Part shown: piece by piece, positions 41,993-55,688 of the stretch
Numbering within the stretch: position 1 is the first letter of the stretch
How the letters are laid out: each line of letters begins with the position of its first letter
Made by a program: the position numbers and the translations under genes
Origin: Henricia sp. BOLD:AAB3569
Lineage: Eukaryota > Echinodermata > Asteroidea > Spinulosida > Echinasteridae
DNA: 64,000 bases
Reading direction: 5' to 3'
Assembly (NCBI GenBank): GCA_037783545.1
Contig: JBBELK010001481.1
Span: 1-64,000 of the forward strand
Notes under the pieces: model-generated
The model's input: the letters and a program-made list of their open reading frames with translations, nothing else
Told to the model about the DNA's origin: nothing
The model's database searches: none

Positions 41993-42812
41993 GTGTGTCC
42001 CAAATGCCGGCAAATTTGGAAATCAAGGAATTTTCCAACCAACTTCAAATTTTGCATGCTCCAAACTGTATATATTCCGCACTTGTCATGCAAAATTGAC
42101 ATATTTTCGCTGGGAAATGACGGAGAAATTTCAGAGTTTAGGGAAAACGGAGCTCGGCTGCGTGGTTATTCCCCTAACCGTGGCTGTTGGGACACCCTGC
42201 GCATGCGCTGGTGTACATTTCTACGGCGTTGACTCACCCCAGATTGTGACGGGAATTAGGCCAAAGTGTGTCCCAAATGCCGGCAAATTTGGAAATCAAG
42301 GAATTTTCCAACCAACTTCAAATTTTGCATGCTCCAAACTGTATATATTCCGCACTTGTCATGCAAAATTGACAGATTTTCGCTGGGAAATGACGGAGAA
42401 ATTTCAGAGTTTAGGGAAAACGGAGCTCGGCTGCGTGGTTATTCCCCTAACCGTGGCTGTTGGGACACCCTGCGCCGCGCTGGGGTACATTTGTACGGCC
42501 GTTGACTCACCCCAGATTGTGACGGGAATTAGGCCAAAGTGTGTCCCAAATGCCGGCAAATTTGGAAATCAAGGAATTTTCCAACCAACTTCAAATTTTG
42601 CATGCTCCAAACTGTATATATTCCGCACTTGTCATGCAAAATTGACAGATTTTCGCTGGGAAATGACGGAGAAATTTCAGAGTTTAGGGAAAACGGAGCT
42701 CGGCTGCGTGGTTATTCCCCTAACCGTGGCTGTTGGGACACCCTGCGCATGCGCTGGTGTACATTTGTACGGCCGTTGACTCACCCCATATTGTGACGGG
42801 AATAAAGTCAAA
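41993..42812 (+). repeat. HOR-D, 3-monomer version
   Basis: d1 (entered through AATAAAGTC, T110, class 274 hotspot, TTCTACGGCG), d2 (GGCCAAAG entry, GGGGTAC), then a unit that starts with the d3-type GGCCAAAG junction and ends as d4 (class 274 hotspot and CCATATT). The last unit is a hybrid, so this looks like a deletion derivative of the 6-mer to its right. Confidence 0.82.
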
Positions 42813-44449
42813 GTGTGTCCCAAATGCCGGCAAATTTGGAAATCAAGGAATTTTCCAACCAACTTCAAATTTTGCATGCTCCAAACTGTATATATTCCGC
42901 ACTTGTCATGCAAAATTGACATATTTTCGCTGGGAAATGACGGAGAAATTTCAGAGTTTAGGGAAAACGGAGCTCGGCTGCGTGGTTATTCCCCTAACCG
43001 TGGCTGTTGGGACACCCTGCGCATGCGCTGGTGTACATTTCTACGGCGTTGACTCACCCCAGATTGTGACGGGAATTAGGCCAAAGTGTGTCCCAAATGC
43101 CGGCAAATTTGGAAATCAAGGAATTTTCCAACCAACTTCAAATTTTGCATGCTCCAAACTGTATATATTCCGCACTTGTCATGCAAATTGACAGATTTTC
43201 GCTGGGAAATGACGGAGAAATTTCAGAGTTTAGGGAAAACGGAGCTCGGCTGCGTGGTTATTCCCCTAACCGTGGCTGTTGGGACACCCTGCGCCGCGCT
43301 GGGGTACATTTGTACGGCCGTTGACTCACCCCAGATTGTGACGGGAATTAGGCCAAAGTGTGTCCCAAATGCCGGCAAATTTGGAAATCAAGGAATTTTC
43401 CAACCAACTTCAATTTTGCATGCTCCAAACTGTATATATTCCGCACTTGTCATGCAAAATTGACATATTTTCGCTGGGAAATGACGGAGAAATTTCAGAG
43501 TTTAGGGAAAACGGAGCTCGGCTGCGTGGTTATTCCCCTAACCGTGGCTGTTGGGACACCCTGCGCCGCGCTGGGGTACATTTGTACGGCCGTTGACTCA
43601 CCCCAGATTGTGACGGGAATTAGGTCAAAGTGTGTCCCAAATGCCGGCAAATTTGGAAATCAAGGAATTTTCAACCAACTTCAAATTTTGCATGCTCCAA
43701 ACTGTATATATTCCGCACTTGTCATGCAAAATTGACAGATTTTCGCTGGGAAATGACGGAGAAATTTCAGAGTTTAGGGAAAACGGAGCTCGGCTGCGTG
43801 GTTATTCCCCTAACCGTGGCTGTTGGGACACCCTGCGCATGCGCTGGTGTACATTTGTACGGCCGTTGACTCACCCCATATTGTGACGGGAATTAGGTCA
43901 AAGTGTGTCCCAAATGCCGGCAAATTTGGAAATCAAGGAATTTTTCAACCAACTTCAAATTTTGCATGCTCCAAACTGTATATATTCCGCACTTGTCATG
44001 CAAAATTGACAGATTTTCACTGGGAAATGACGGAGAAATTTCAGAGTTTAGGGAAAACGGAGCTCGGCTGCGTGGTTATTCCCCTAACCGTGGCTGTTGG
44101 GACACCCTGCGCCGCGCTGGTGTACATTTGTACGGCCGTTGACTCACCCCAGATTGTGACGGGAATTAGGTCAAAGTGTGTCCCAAATGCCGGTAAATTT
44201 GGAAATCAAGGAATTTTTCAACCAACTTCAAATTTTGCATGCTCCAAACTGTATATATTCCGCACTTGTCATGCACAATTGACAGATTTTCGCTGGGAAA
44301 TGACGGAGAAATTTCAGAGTTTAGGGAAAACGGAGCTCGGCTGCGTGGTTATTCCCCTAACCGTGGCTGTTGGGACACCCTGCGCATGCGCTGGTGTACA
44401 TTTGTACGGCCGTTGACTCACCCCATATTGTGACGGGAATAAAGTCAAA
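42813..44449 (+). repeat. HOR-D, 6-monomer version (copy 1)
   Basis: d1 (AATAAAGTC entry, T110, TTCTACGGCG); d2 (GGCCAAAG entry, GGGGTAC); d3 (GGCCAAAG entry, T110, GGGGTAC); d4 (class 274 hotspot, CCATATT); d5 (T43, A117 giving TTCACTGG); d6 (T19, T43, C101, ending here in CCATATT). The d6 unit shares the C101 set with HOR-B m3, so variant monomers are reused between HOR families. Confidence 0.88.
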
Positions 44450-45815
44450 GTGTGTCCCAAATGCCGGCAAATTTGGAAATCAAGGAATTTTCCAACCAAC
44501 TTCAAATTTTGCATGCTCCAAACTGTATATATTCCGCACTTGTCATGCAAAATTGACATATTTTCGCTGGGAAATGACGGAGAATTTCAGAGTTTAGGGA
44601 AAACGGAGCTCGGCTGCGTGGTTATTCCCCTAACCGTGGCTGTTGGGACACCCTGCGCATGCGCTGGTGTACATTTCTACGGCGTTGACTCACCCCAGAT
44701 TGTGACGGGAATTAGGCCAAAGTGTGTCCCAAATGCCGGCAAATTTGGAAATCAAGGAATTTTCCAACCAACTTCAAATTTTGCATGCTCCAAACTGTAT
44801 ATATTCCGCACTTGTCATGCAAAATTGACAGATTTTCGCTGGGAAATGACGGAGAAATTTCAGAGTTTAGGGAAAACGGAGCTCGGCTGCGTGGTTATTC
44901 CCCTAACCGTGGCTGTTGGGACACCCTGCGCCGCGCTGGGGTACATTTGTACGGCCGTTGACTCACCCCAGATTGTGACGGGAATTAGGCCAAAGTGTGT
45001 CCCAAATGCCGGCAAATTTGGAAATCAAGGAATTTTCCAACCAACTTCAAATTTTGCATGCTCCAAACTGTATATATTCCGCACTTGTCATGCAAAATTG
45101 ACATATTTTCGCTGGGAAATGACGGAGAAATTTCAGAGTTTAGGGAAAACGGAGCTCGGCTGCGTGGTTATTCCCCTAACCGTGGCTGTTGGGACACCCT
45201 GCGCCGCGCTGGGGTACATTTGTACGGCCGTTGACTCACCCCAGATTGTGACGGGAATTAGGTCAAAGTGTGTCCCAAATGCCGGCAAATTTGGAAATCA
45301 AGGAATTTTCCAACCAACTTCAAATTTTGCATGCTCCAAACTGTATATATTCCGCACTTGTCATGCAAAATTGACAGATTTTCGCTGGGAAATGACGGAG
45401 AAATTTCAGAGTTTAGGGAAAACGGAGCTCGGCTGCGTGGTTATTCCCCCAACCGTGGCTGTTGGGACACCCTGCGCATGCGCTGGTGTACATTTGTACG
45501 GCCGTTGACTCACCCCATATTGTGACGGGAATTAGGTCAAAGTGTGTCCCAAATGCCGGCAAATTTGGAAATCAAGGAATTTTTCAACCAACTTCAAATT
45601 TTGCATGCTCCAAACTGTATATATTCCGCACTTGTCATGCAAAATTGACAGATTTTCGCTGGGAAATGACGGAGAAATTTCAGAGTTTAGGGAAAACGGA
45701 GCTCGGCTGCGTGGTTATTCCCCTAACCGTGGCTGTTGGGACACCCTGCGCATGCGCTGGTGTACATTTGTACGGCCGTTGACTCACCCCATATTGTGAC
45801 GGGAATAAAGTCAAA
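44450..45815 (+). repeat. HOR-D, 5-monomer version
   Basis: d1 to d4 as in the 6-mer, followed by one unit (45542) that starts like d5 (T43) but lacks A117 and ends like the preceding d6 (class 274 hotspot and CCATATT). This fits a d5/d6 join with loss of one monomer. The d1 unit has a one-base loss at GGAGAATTTC, and the d4 unit has CCCCCAACC in place of CCCCTAACC. Confidence 0.85.
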
Positions 45816-47454
45816 GTGTGTCCCAAATGCCGGCAAATTTGGAAATCAAGGAATTTTCCAACCAACTTCAAATTTTGCATGCTCCAAACTGTATATATTC
45901 CGCACTTGTCATGCAAAATTGACATATTTTCGCTGGGAAATGACGGAGAAATTTCAGAGTTTAGGGAAAACGGAGCTCGGCTGCGTGGTTATTCCCCTAA
46001 CCGTGGCTGTTGGGACACCCTGCGCATGCGCTGGTGTACATTTCTACGGCGTTGACTCACCCCAGATTGTGACGGGAATTAGGCCAAAGTGTGTCCCAAA
46101 TGCCGGCAAATTTGGAAATCAAGGAATTTTCCAACCAACTTCAAATTTTGCATGCTCCAAACTGTATATATTCCGCACTTGTCATGCAAAATTGACAGAT
46201 TTTCGCTGGGAAATGACGGAGAAATTTCAGAGTTTAGGGAAAACGGAGCTCGGCTGCGTGGTTATTCCCCTAACCGTGGCTGTTGGGACACCCTGCGCCG
46301 CGCTGGGGTACATTTGTACGGCCGTTGACTCACCCCAGATTGTGACGGGAATTAGGCCAAAGTGTGTCCCAAATGCCGGCAAATTTGGAAATCAAGGAAT
46401 TTTCCAACCAACTTCAAATTTTGCATGCTCCAAACTGTATATATTCCGCACTTGTCATGCAAAATTGACATATTTTCGCTGGGAAATGACGGAGAAATTT
46501 CAGAGTTTAGGGAAAACGGAGCTCGGCTGCGTGGTTATTCCCCTAACCGTGGCTGTTGGGACACCCTGCGCCGCGCTGGGGTACATTTGTACGGCCGTTG
46601 ACTCACCCCAGATTGTGACGGGAATTAGGTCAAAGTGTGTCCCAAATGCCGGCAAATTTGGAAATCAAGGAATTTTCCAACCAACTTCAAATTTTGCATG
46701 CTCCAAACTGTATATATTCCGCACTTGTCATGCAAAATTGACAGATTTTCGCTGGGAAATGACGGAGAAATTTCAGAGTTTAGGGAAAACGGAGCTCGGC
46801 TGCGTGGTTATTCCCCTAACCGTGGCTGTTGGGACACCCTGCGCATGCGCTGGTGTACATTTGTACGGCCGTTGACTCACCCCATATTGTGACGGGAATT
46901 AGGTCAAAGTGTGTCCCAAATGCCGGCAAATTTGGAAATCAAGGAATTTTTCAACCAACTTCAAATTTTGCATGCTCCAAACTGTATATATTCCGCACTT
47001 GTCATGCAAAATTGACAGATTTTCACTGGGAAATGACGGAGAAATTTCAGAGTTTAGGGAAAACGGAGCTCGGCTGCGTGGTTATTCCCCTAACCGTGGC
47101 TGTTGGGACACCCTGCGCCGCGCTGGTGTACATTTGTACGGCCGTTGACTCACCCCAGATTGTGACGGGAATTAGGTCAAAGTGTGTCCCAAATGCCGGT
47201 AAATTTGGAAATCAAGGAATTTTTCAACCAACTTCAAATTTTGCATGCTCCAAACTGTATATATTCCGCACTTGTCATGCACAATTGACAGATTTTCGCT
47301 GGGAAATGACGGAGAAATTTCAGAGTTTAGGGAAAACGGAGCTCGGCTGCGTGGTTATTCCCCTAACCGTGGCTGTTGGGACACCCTGCGCCGCGCTGGT
47401 GTACATTTGTACGGCCGTTGACTCACCCCAGATTGTGACGGGAATTAGGTCAAA
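45816..47454 (+). repeat. HOR-D, 6-monomer version (copy 2)
   Basis: Same six markers in order as 42813-44449, about 3003-3006 bp away. The last unit (C101) has a standard 273-bp hotspot in place of the 274 class and leads into the C138 unit that opens the right copy of the 12-monomer block. Confidence 0.88.
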
Positions 47455-50400
47455 GTGTGTCCCAAATGCCGGCAAATTTGGAAATCAAGGAATTTTCCAA
47501 CCAACTTCAAATTTTGCATGCTCCAAACTGTATATATTCCGCACTTGTCATGCAAAATTGACAGATTTTCGCTGGGAAATGACGGAGAAATCTCAGAGTT
47601 TAGGGAAAACGGAGCTCGGCTGCGTGGTTATTCCCCTAACCGTGGCTGTTGGGACACCCTGCGCCGCGCTGGTGTACATTTGTACGGCCGTTGACTCACC
47701 CCAGATTGTGACGGGAATTAGGTCAAAGTGTGTCCCAAATGCCGGCAAATTTGGAAATCAAGGAATTTTCCAACCAACTTCAAATTTTGCATGCTCCAAA
47801 CTGTATATATTCCGCACTTGTCATGCAAAATTGACCGATTTTCGCTGGGAAATGACGGAGAAATTTCAGAGTTTAGGGAAAACGGAGCTCGGCTGCGTGG
47901 TTATTCCCCTAACCGTGGCTGTTGGGACACCCTGCGCATGCGCTGGTGTACATTTCTACGGCCGTTGACTCACCCCAGATTGTGACGGGAATTAGGCCAA
48001 AGTGTGTCCCAAATGCCGGCAAATTTGGAAATCAAGGAATTTTCCAACCAACTTCAAATTTTGCATGCTCCAAACTGTATATATTCCGCACTTGGCATGC
48101 AAAATTGACAGATTTTCGCTGGGAAATGACGGAGAAATTTTAGAGTTTAGGAAAAACGGAGCTCGGCTGCGTGGTTATTCCCCTAACCGTGGCTGTTGGG
48201 ACACCCTGCGCCGCGCTTGTGTACATTTCTACGGCCGTTGACTCACCCCAGATTGTGACGGGAATTAGGTCAAAGTGTGTCCCAAATGCCGGCAAATTTG
48301 GAAATCAAGGAATTTTCCAACCAACTTCAAATTTTGCATGCTCCAAACTGTATATATTCTGCACTTGTCATGCAAAATTGACAGATTTTCGCTGGGAAAT
48401 GACGGAGAAATTTCAGAGTTTAGGGAAAACGGAGCTCGGCTGCGTGGTTATTCCCCTAACCGTGGCTGTTGGGACACCCTGCGCCGCGCTGGTGTACATT
48501 TGTACGGCCGTTGACTCACCCCAGATTGTGACGGGAATTAGGTCAAAGTGTGTCCCAAATGCCGGCAAATTTGGAAATCAAGGAATTCTCCAACCAACTT
48601 CAAATTTTGCATGCTCCAAACTGTATATATTCCTCACTTGTCATGCAAAATTGACAGATTTTCGCTGGGAAATGACGGAGAAATTTCAGAGTTTAGGGAA
48701 AACGGAGCTCGGCTGCGTGGTTATTCCCCTAACCGTGGCTGTTGGGACACCCTGCGCCGCGCTGGTGTACATTTGTACTGCCGTTGACTCACCCCAGATT
48801 GTGACGGGAATTAGGTCAAAGTGTGTCCCAAATACCGGCAAATTTGGAAATCAAGGAATTTTCCAACAAACTTCAAATTTGGCATGCTCCAAACTGTATA
48901 TATTCCGCACTTGTCATGCAAAATTGACAGATTTTCGCTGGGAAATGACGGAGAAATTTCAGAGTTTAGGGAAAACGGAGCTCGGCTGCGTGGTTATTCC
49001 CCTAACCGTGGCTGTTGGGACACCCTGCGTATGCGCCGCGCTGGTGTACATTTGTACGGCCGTTGACTCACCCCAGATTGTGACGGGAATTAGGTCAAAG
49101 TGTGTCCCAAATGCCGGCAAATTTGGAAATCAAGGAATTTTCCAACCAACTTCAAATTTTGCATGCTCCAAACTGTATATATTCCGCACTTGTCATGCAA
49201 AATTGACATATTTTCGCTGGGAAATGATGGAGAAATTTCAGAGTTTAGGGAAAACGGAGCTCGGCTGCGTGGTTATTCCCCTAACCGTGGCTGTTGGGAC
49301 ACCCTGCGCATGCGCCGCGCTGGTGTACATTTGTACGGCCGTTGACTCACCCCAGATTGTGACGGGAATTAGGTCAAAGTGTGTCCCAAATGCCGGCAAA
49401 TTTGGAAATCAAGGAATTTTCCAACCAACTTCAAATTTTGCATGCTCCAAACTGTATATATTCCGCACTTGTCATGCAAAATTGACAGATTTTCGCTGGG
49501 AAATGACGGAGAAATCTCAGAGTTTAGGGAAAACGGAGCTCGGCTGCGTGGTTATTCCCCTAACCGTGGCTGTTGGGACACCCTGCGCCGCGCTGGTGTA
49601 CATTTGTACGGCCGTTGACTCACCCCAGATTGTGACGGGAATTAGGTCAAAGTGTGTCCCAAATGCCGGAAAATTTGGAAATCAAGGAATTTTCCAACCA
49701 ACTTCAAATGTTGCATGCTCCAAACTGTATATATTCCGCACTTGTCATGCAAAATTGACCGATTTTCGCTGGGAAATGACGGAGAAATTTCAGAGTTTAG
49801 GGAAAACGGAGCTCGGCTGCGTGGTTATTCCCCTAACCGTGGCTGTTAGGACACCCTGCGCATGCGCTGGTGTACATTTCTACGGCCGTTGACTCACCCC
49901 AGATTGTGACGGGAATTAGGCCAAAGTGTGTCCCAAATGCCGGCAAATTTGGAAATCAAGGAATTTTCCAACCAACTTCAAATTTTGCATGCTCCAAACT
50001 GTATATATTCCGCACTTGTCATGCAAAATTGACAGATTTTCGCTGGGAAATGACGGAGAAATTTCAGAGTTTAGGGAAAACGGAGCTCGGCTGCGTGGTT
50101 ATTCCCCTAACCGTGGCTGTTGGGACACCCTGCGCCGCGCTGGTGTACATTTGTACGGCCGTTGACTCACCCCAGATTGTGACGGGAATTAGGTCAAAGT
50201 GTGTCCCAAATGCCGGCAAATTTGGAAATCAAGGAATTTTCCAACCAACTTCAAATTTTGCATGCTCCAAACTGTATATATTCCGCACTTGTCATGCAAA
50301 ATTGACAGATTTTCGCTGGGAAATGACGGAGAAATTTCAGAGTTTAGGGAAAACGGAGCTCGGCTGCGTGGTTATTCCCCTAACCGTGGCTGTTGGGACA

Positions 50401-50746
50401 CCCTGCGCATGCGCTGGTGTACATTTGTACGGCCGTCGACTCACCCCAGATTGTGACGGGAATTAGGTCAAAGTGTGTCCCAAATGCCGGCAAATTTGGA
50501 AATCAAGGAATTTTTCAACCAACTTCAAATTTTGCATGCTCCAAACTGTATATATTCCGCACTTGTCATGCAAAATTGACAGATTTTCGCTGGGAAATGA
50601 CGGAGAAATTTCAGAGTTTAGGGAAAACGGAGCTCGGCTGCGTGGTTATTCCCCTAACCGTGGCTGTTGGGACACCCTGCGCATGCGCTGGTGTACATTT
50701 GTACGGCCGTTGACTCACCCCATATTGTGACGGGAATAAAGTCAAA
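47455..50746 (+). repeat. 12-monomer block, right copy of a dispersed duplication
   Basis: Counterpart of 38710-41992, without its homopolymer losses. Private changes include TCTGCAC (48360), TACTGCCG (near 48778), CCGGAAAATT (near 49670) and CAAATGTTGC (near 49709). By eye there are fewer than about fifteen substitutions over 3.3 kb, so the copies are over 99% identical although about 5.5 kb of other satellite separates them. Similarity continues into the AATAAAGTC unit at 50747 and stops there. Confidence 0.9.
48171..49892 (+). other. Stop-free frame across repeats (573 codons), not a gene
   Basis: Six successive monomers of 273 or 279 bp keep the open frame, which ends where a 274-bp class unit shifts it. 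The translation is one 91-residue string repeated with scattered changes. There is no separate gene-like start context, intron or domain. It follows from repeat length being a multiple of three. Confidence 0.9.
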
Positions 50747-53700
50747 GTGTGTCCCAAATGCCGGCAAATTTGGAAATCAAGGAATTTTCCAACCAACTTC
50801 AAATTTTGCATGCTCCAAACTGTATATATTCCGCACTTGTCATGCAAAATTGACATATTTTCGCTGGGAAATGACGGAGAAATTTCAGAGTTTAGGGAAA
50901 ACGGAGCTCGGCTGCGTGGTTATTCCCCTAACCGTGGCTGTTGGGACACCCTGCGCCGCGCTGGGGTACATTTGTACGGCCGTTGACTCACCCCAGATTG
51001 TGACGGGAATTAGGTCAAAGTGTGTCCCAAATGCCGGCAAATTTGGAAATCAAGGAATTTTCCAACCAACTTCAAATTTTGCATGCTCCAAACTGTATAT
51101 ATTCCGCACTTGTCATGCAAAATTGACAGATTTTCGCTGGGAAATGACGGAGAAATTTCAGAGTTTAGGGAAAACGGAGCTCGGCTGCGTGGTTATTCCC
51201 CTAACCGTGGCTGTTGGGACACCCTGCGCATGCGCTGGTGTACATTTGTACGGCCGTTGACTCACCCCATATTGTGACGGGAATTAGGTCAAAGTGTGTC
51301 CCAAATGCCGGCAAATTTGGAAATCAAGGAATTTTTCAACCAACTTCAAATTTTGCATGCTCCAAACTGTATATATTCCGCACTTGTCATGCAAAATTGA
51401 CAGATTTTCACTGGGAAATGACGGAGAAATTTCAGAGTTTAGGGAAAACGGAGCTCGGCTGCGTGGTTATTCCCCTAACCGTGGCTGTTGGGACACCCTG
51501 CGCCGCGCTGGTGTACATTTGTACGGCCGTTGACTCACCCCAGATTGTGACGGGAATTAGGTCAAAGTGTGTCCCAAATGCCGGCAAATTTGGAAATCAA
51601 GGAATTTTCCAACTAACTTCAAATTTTGCATGCTCCAAACTGTATATATTCCGCACTTGTCATGCAAAATTGACAGATTTTCACTGGGAAATGACGGAGA
51701 AATTTCAGAGTTTAGGGAAAACGGAGCTCGGCTGCGTGGTTATTCCCCTAACCGTGGCTGTTGGGACACCCTGCGCCGCGCTGGTGTACATTTGTACGGC
51801 CGTTGACTCACCCCAGATTGTGACGGGAATTAGGTCAAAGTGTGTCCCAAATGCCGGCAAATTTGGAAATCAAGGAATTTTCCAACCAACTTCAAATTTT
51901 GCATGCTCCAAACTGTATATATTCCGCACTTGTCATGCAAAATTGACAGATTTTCGCTGGGAAATGACGGAGAAATTTCAGAGTTTAGGGAAAACGGAGC
52001 TCGGCTGCGTGGTTATTCCCCTAACCGTGGCTGTTGGGACACCCTGCGTATGCGCCGCGCTGGTGTACATTTGTACGGCCGTTGACTCACCCCATATTGT
52101 GACGGGAATTAGGTCAAAGTGTGTCCCAAATGCCGGCAAATTTGGAAATCAAGGAATTTTCCAACCAACTTCAAATTTTGCATGCTCCAAACTGTATATA
52201 TTCCGCACTTGTCATGCAAAATTGACATATTTTCGCTGGGAAATGACGGAGAAATTTCAGAGTTTAGGGAAAACGGAGCTCGGCTGCATGGTTATTCCCC
52301 TAACCGTGGCTGTTGGGACACCCTGCGCCGCGCTGGTGTACATTTGTATGGCCGTTGACTCACCCCAGATTGTGACGGGAATTAGGTCAAAGTGTGTCTC
52401 AAATGCCGGCAAATTTGGAAATCAAGGAATTTTCCAACCAACTTCAAATTTTGCATGCTCCATACTGTATATATTCCGCACTTGTCATGCAAAATTGACA
52501 GATTTTCGCTGGGAAATGACGGAGAAATTTCAGAGTTTAGGGAAAACGGAGCTCGGCTGCGTGGTTATTCCCCTAACCGTGGCTGTTGGGACACCCTGCG
52601 CATGCGCTGGTGTACATTTGTACGGCCGTTGACTCACCCCAGATTGTGACGGGAATTAGGTCAAAGTGTGTCCCAAATGCCGGCGAATTTGGAAATCAAG
52701 GAATTTTCCAACCAACTTCAAATTTCGCATGCTCCAAACTGTATATATTCCGCACTTGTCATGCAAAATTGACAGATTTTCGCTGGGAAATGACGGAGAA
52801 ATTTCAGAGTTTAGGGAAAACGGAGCTCGGCTGCGTGGTTATTCCCCTAACCGTGGCTGTTGGGACACCCTGCGCATGCGCTGGTGTACATTTGTACGGC
52901 CGTTGACTCACCCCAGATTGTGACGGGAATTAGGTCAAAGTGTGTCCCAAATGCCGGCAAATTTGGAAATCAAGAATTTTCCAACCAACTTCAAATTTTG
53001 CATGCTCCAAACTGTATATATTCCGCACTTGTCATGCAAAATTGACAGATTTTCGTTGGGAAATGACGGAGAAATTTCAGAGTTTAGGGAAAACGGAGCT
53101 CGGCTGCGTGGTTATTCCCCTAACCGTGGCTGTTGGGACACCCTGCGCCGCGCTGGTGTACATTTGTACGGCCGTTGACTCACCCCAGATTGTGACGGGA
53201 ATTAAGTCAAAGTGTGTCTCAAATGCCGGCAAATTTGGAAATCAAGGAATTTTCCAACCAACTTCAATTTTGCATGCTCCAAACTGTATATATTCCGCAC
53301 TTGTCATGCAAAATTGACAGATTTTCGCTGGGAAATGACGGAGAAATTTCAGAGTTTAGGGAAAACGGAGCTCGGCTGCGTAGTTATTCCCCTAACCGTG
53401 GCTGTTGGGACACCCTGCGCATGCGCCGCGCTGGTGTACATTTGTACGGCCGTTGACTCACCCCAGATTGTGACGGGAATTAGGTCAAAGTGTGTCCCAA
53501 ATGCCGGCAAATTTGGAAATCAAGGAATTTTCCAACCAACTTCAAATTTTGCATGCTCCAAACTGTATATATTCCGCACTTGTCATGCAAAATTGACAGA
53601 TTTTCGCTGGGAAATGACGGAGAAATTTCAGAGTTTAGGGAAAACGGAGCTCGGCTGCGCGGTTATTCCCCTAACCGTGGCTGTTGGGACACCCTGCGCA

Positions 53701-55688
53701 TGCGCTGGTGTACATTTGTACGGCCGTTGACTCACCCCAGATTGTGACGGGAATTAAGTCAAAGTGTGTCTCAAATGCCGGCAAATTTGGAAATCAAGGA
53801 ATTTTCCAACCAACTTCAAATTTTGCATGCTCCAAACTGTATATATTCCGCACTTGTCATGCAAAATTGACAGATTTTCGCTGGGAAATGACGGAGAAAT
53901 TTCAGAGTTTAGGGAAAACGGAGCTCGGCTGCGTGGTTATTCCCCTAACCGTGGCTGTTGGGACACCCTGCGCATGCGCTGGTGTACATTTGTACGGCCG
54001 TTGACTCACCCCAGATTGTGACGGGAATTAGGTCAAAGTGTGTCCCAAATGCCGGCAAATTTGGAAATCAAGGAATTTTTCAACCAACTTTAAATTTTGC
54101 ATGCTCCAAACTGTATATGTTCCGCACTTGTCATGCAAAATTGACATATTTTCGCTGGGAAATGACGGAGAAATTTCAGAGTTCAGGGAAAACGGAGCTC
54201 GGCTGCGTGGTTATTCCCCTAACCGTGGCTGTTGGGACACCCTGCGCATGCGCCGCGCTGGTGTACATTTGTACGGCCGTTGACTCACCCCAGATTGTGA
54301 CGGGAATTAGGTCAAAGTGTGTCCCAAATGCCGACAAATTTGGAAATCAAGGAATTTTCCAACCAACTTCAAATTTTGCATGCTCCAAACTGTATATATT
54401 CCTCACTTGTCATGCAAAATTGACAGATTTTCGCTGGGAAATGACGGAGAAATTTCAGAGTTTAGGGAAAACGGAGCTCGGCTGCGTTGTTATTCCCCTA
54501 ACCGTGGTTGTTGGGACACCCTGCGCATGCGCTGGTGTACATTTCTACGGCCGTTGACTCACCCCAGATTGTGACGGGAATTAGGTCAAAGTGTGTCCCA
54601 TATGCCGGCAAATTTGGAAATCAAGGAATTTTCCAACCAACTTCAAATTTTGCATGCTCCAAACTGTATATATTCCGCACTTGTCATGCAAAATTGACAG
54701 ATTTTCGCTGGGAAATGACGGAGAAATTTCAGAGTTTAGGGGAAACGGAGCTCGGCTGCGTGGTTATTCCCATAACCGTGGCTGTTGGGACACCCTGCGC
54801 CGCGCTGGTGTACATTTGTACGGCCGTTGACTCACCCCAGATTGTGACGGGAATTAGGTCAATGTGTGTCCCAAATGCCGGCAAATTTGGAAATCAAGGA
54901 ATTTTCCAACCAACTTTAAATTTTGCATGTTCCAAACTGTATATGTTCCGCACTTGTCATGCAAAATTGACATATTTTCGCTGGGAAATGACGGAGAAAT
55001 TTCAGAGTTTAGGGAAAACGGAGCTCGGCTGCGTGGTTATTCCCCTAACCGTGGCTGTTGGGACACCCTGCGCATACGCCGCGCTGGTGTACATTTGTAC
55101 GGCCGTTGACTCACCCCAGATTGTGACGGGAATTAGGTCAAAGTGTGTCCCAAATGCCGGCAAATTTGGAAATCAAGGAATTTTCCAACCAACTTCAAAT
55201 TGTGCATGCTCCAAACTGTATATATTCCGCACTTGTCATGCAAAATTGACAGATTTTCACTGGGAAATGACGGAGAAATTTCAGAGTTTAGGGAAAACGG
55301 AGCTCGGCTGCGTGGTTATTCCCCTAACCGTGGCTGTTGGGACACCCTGCGCCGCGCTGGTGTACATTTGTACGGCCGTTGACTCACCCCAGATTGTGAC
55401 GGGAATTAGGTCAAAGTGTGTCCCAAATGCCGGCAAATTTGGAAATCAAGGAATTTTCCAACCAACTTCAAATTTTGCATGCTCCAAACTGTATATATTC
55501 CGCACTTGTCATGCAAAATTGACAGATTTTCACTGGGAAATGACGGAGAAATTTCAGAGTTTAGGGAAAACGGAGCTCGGCTGCGTGGTTATTCCCCTAA
55601 CCGTGGCTGTTGGGACACCCTGCGCCGCGCTGGTGTACATTTGTACGGCCGTTGACTCACCCCAGATTGTGACGGGAATTAGGTCAAA
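50747..55688 (+). repeat. Mosaic zone of variant monomers
   Basis: About 18 monomers with no stable long period. Pieces of HOR-D (T110 unit then a CCATATT unit, then two A117 units) are followed by units resembling HOR-A or HOR-B m1 (T8 at 52392; TTAAGTC with T8 at 53212 and 53764), and two units with CTTTAAA plus TATATGTTCC at 54038 and 54864. Class 279 hotspots are common here. One unit at 53055 has TTTCGTTGGG. No gene is seen. Confidence 0.8.

Noticed and set aside
41857-42102. Reverse-strand frames of about 80 codons
   Set aside because: They recur wherever the same monomer pairs recur (42677, 44314, 45680, 50611) and simply mirror the satellite.
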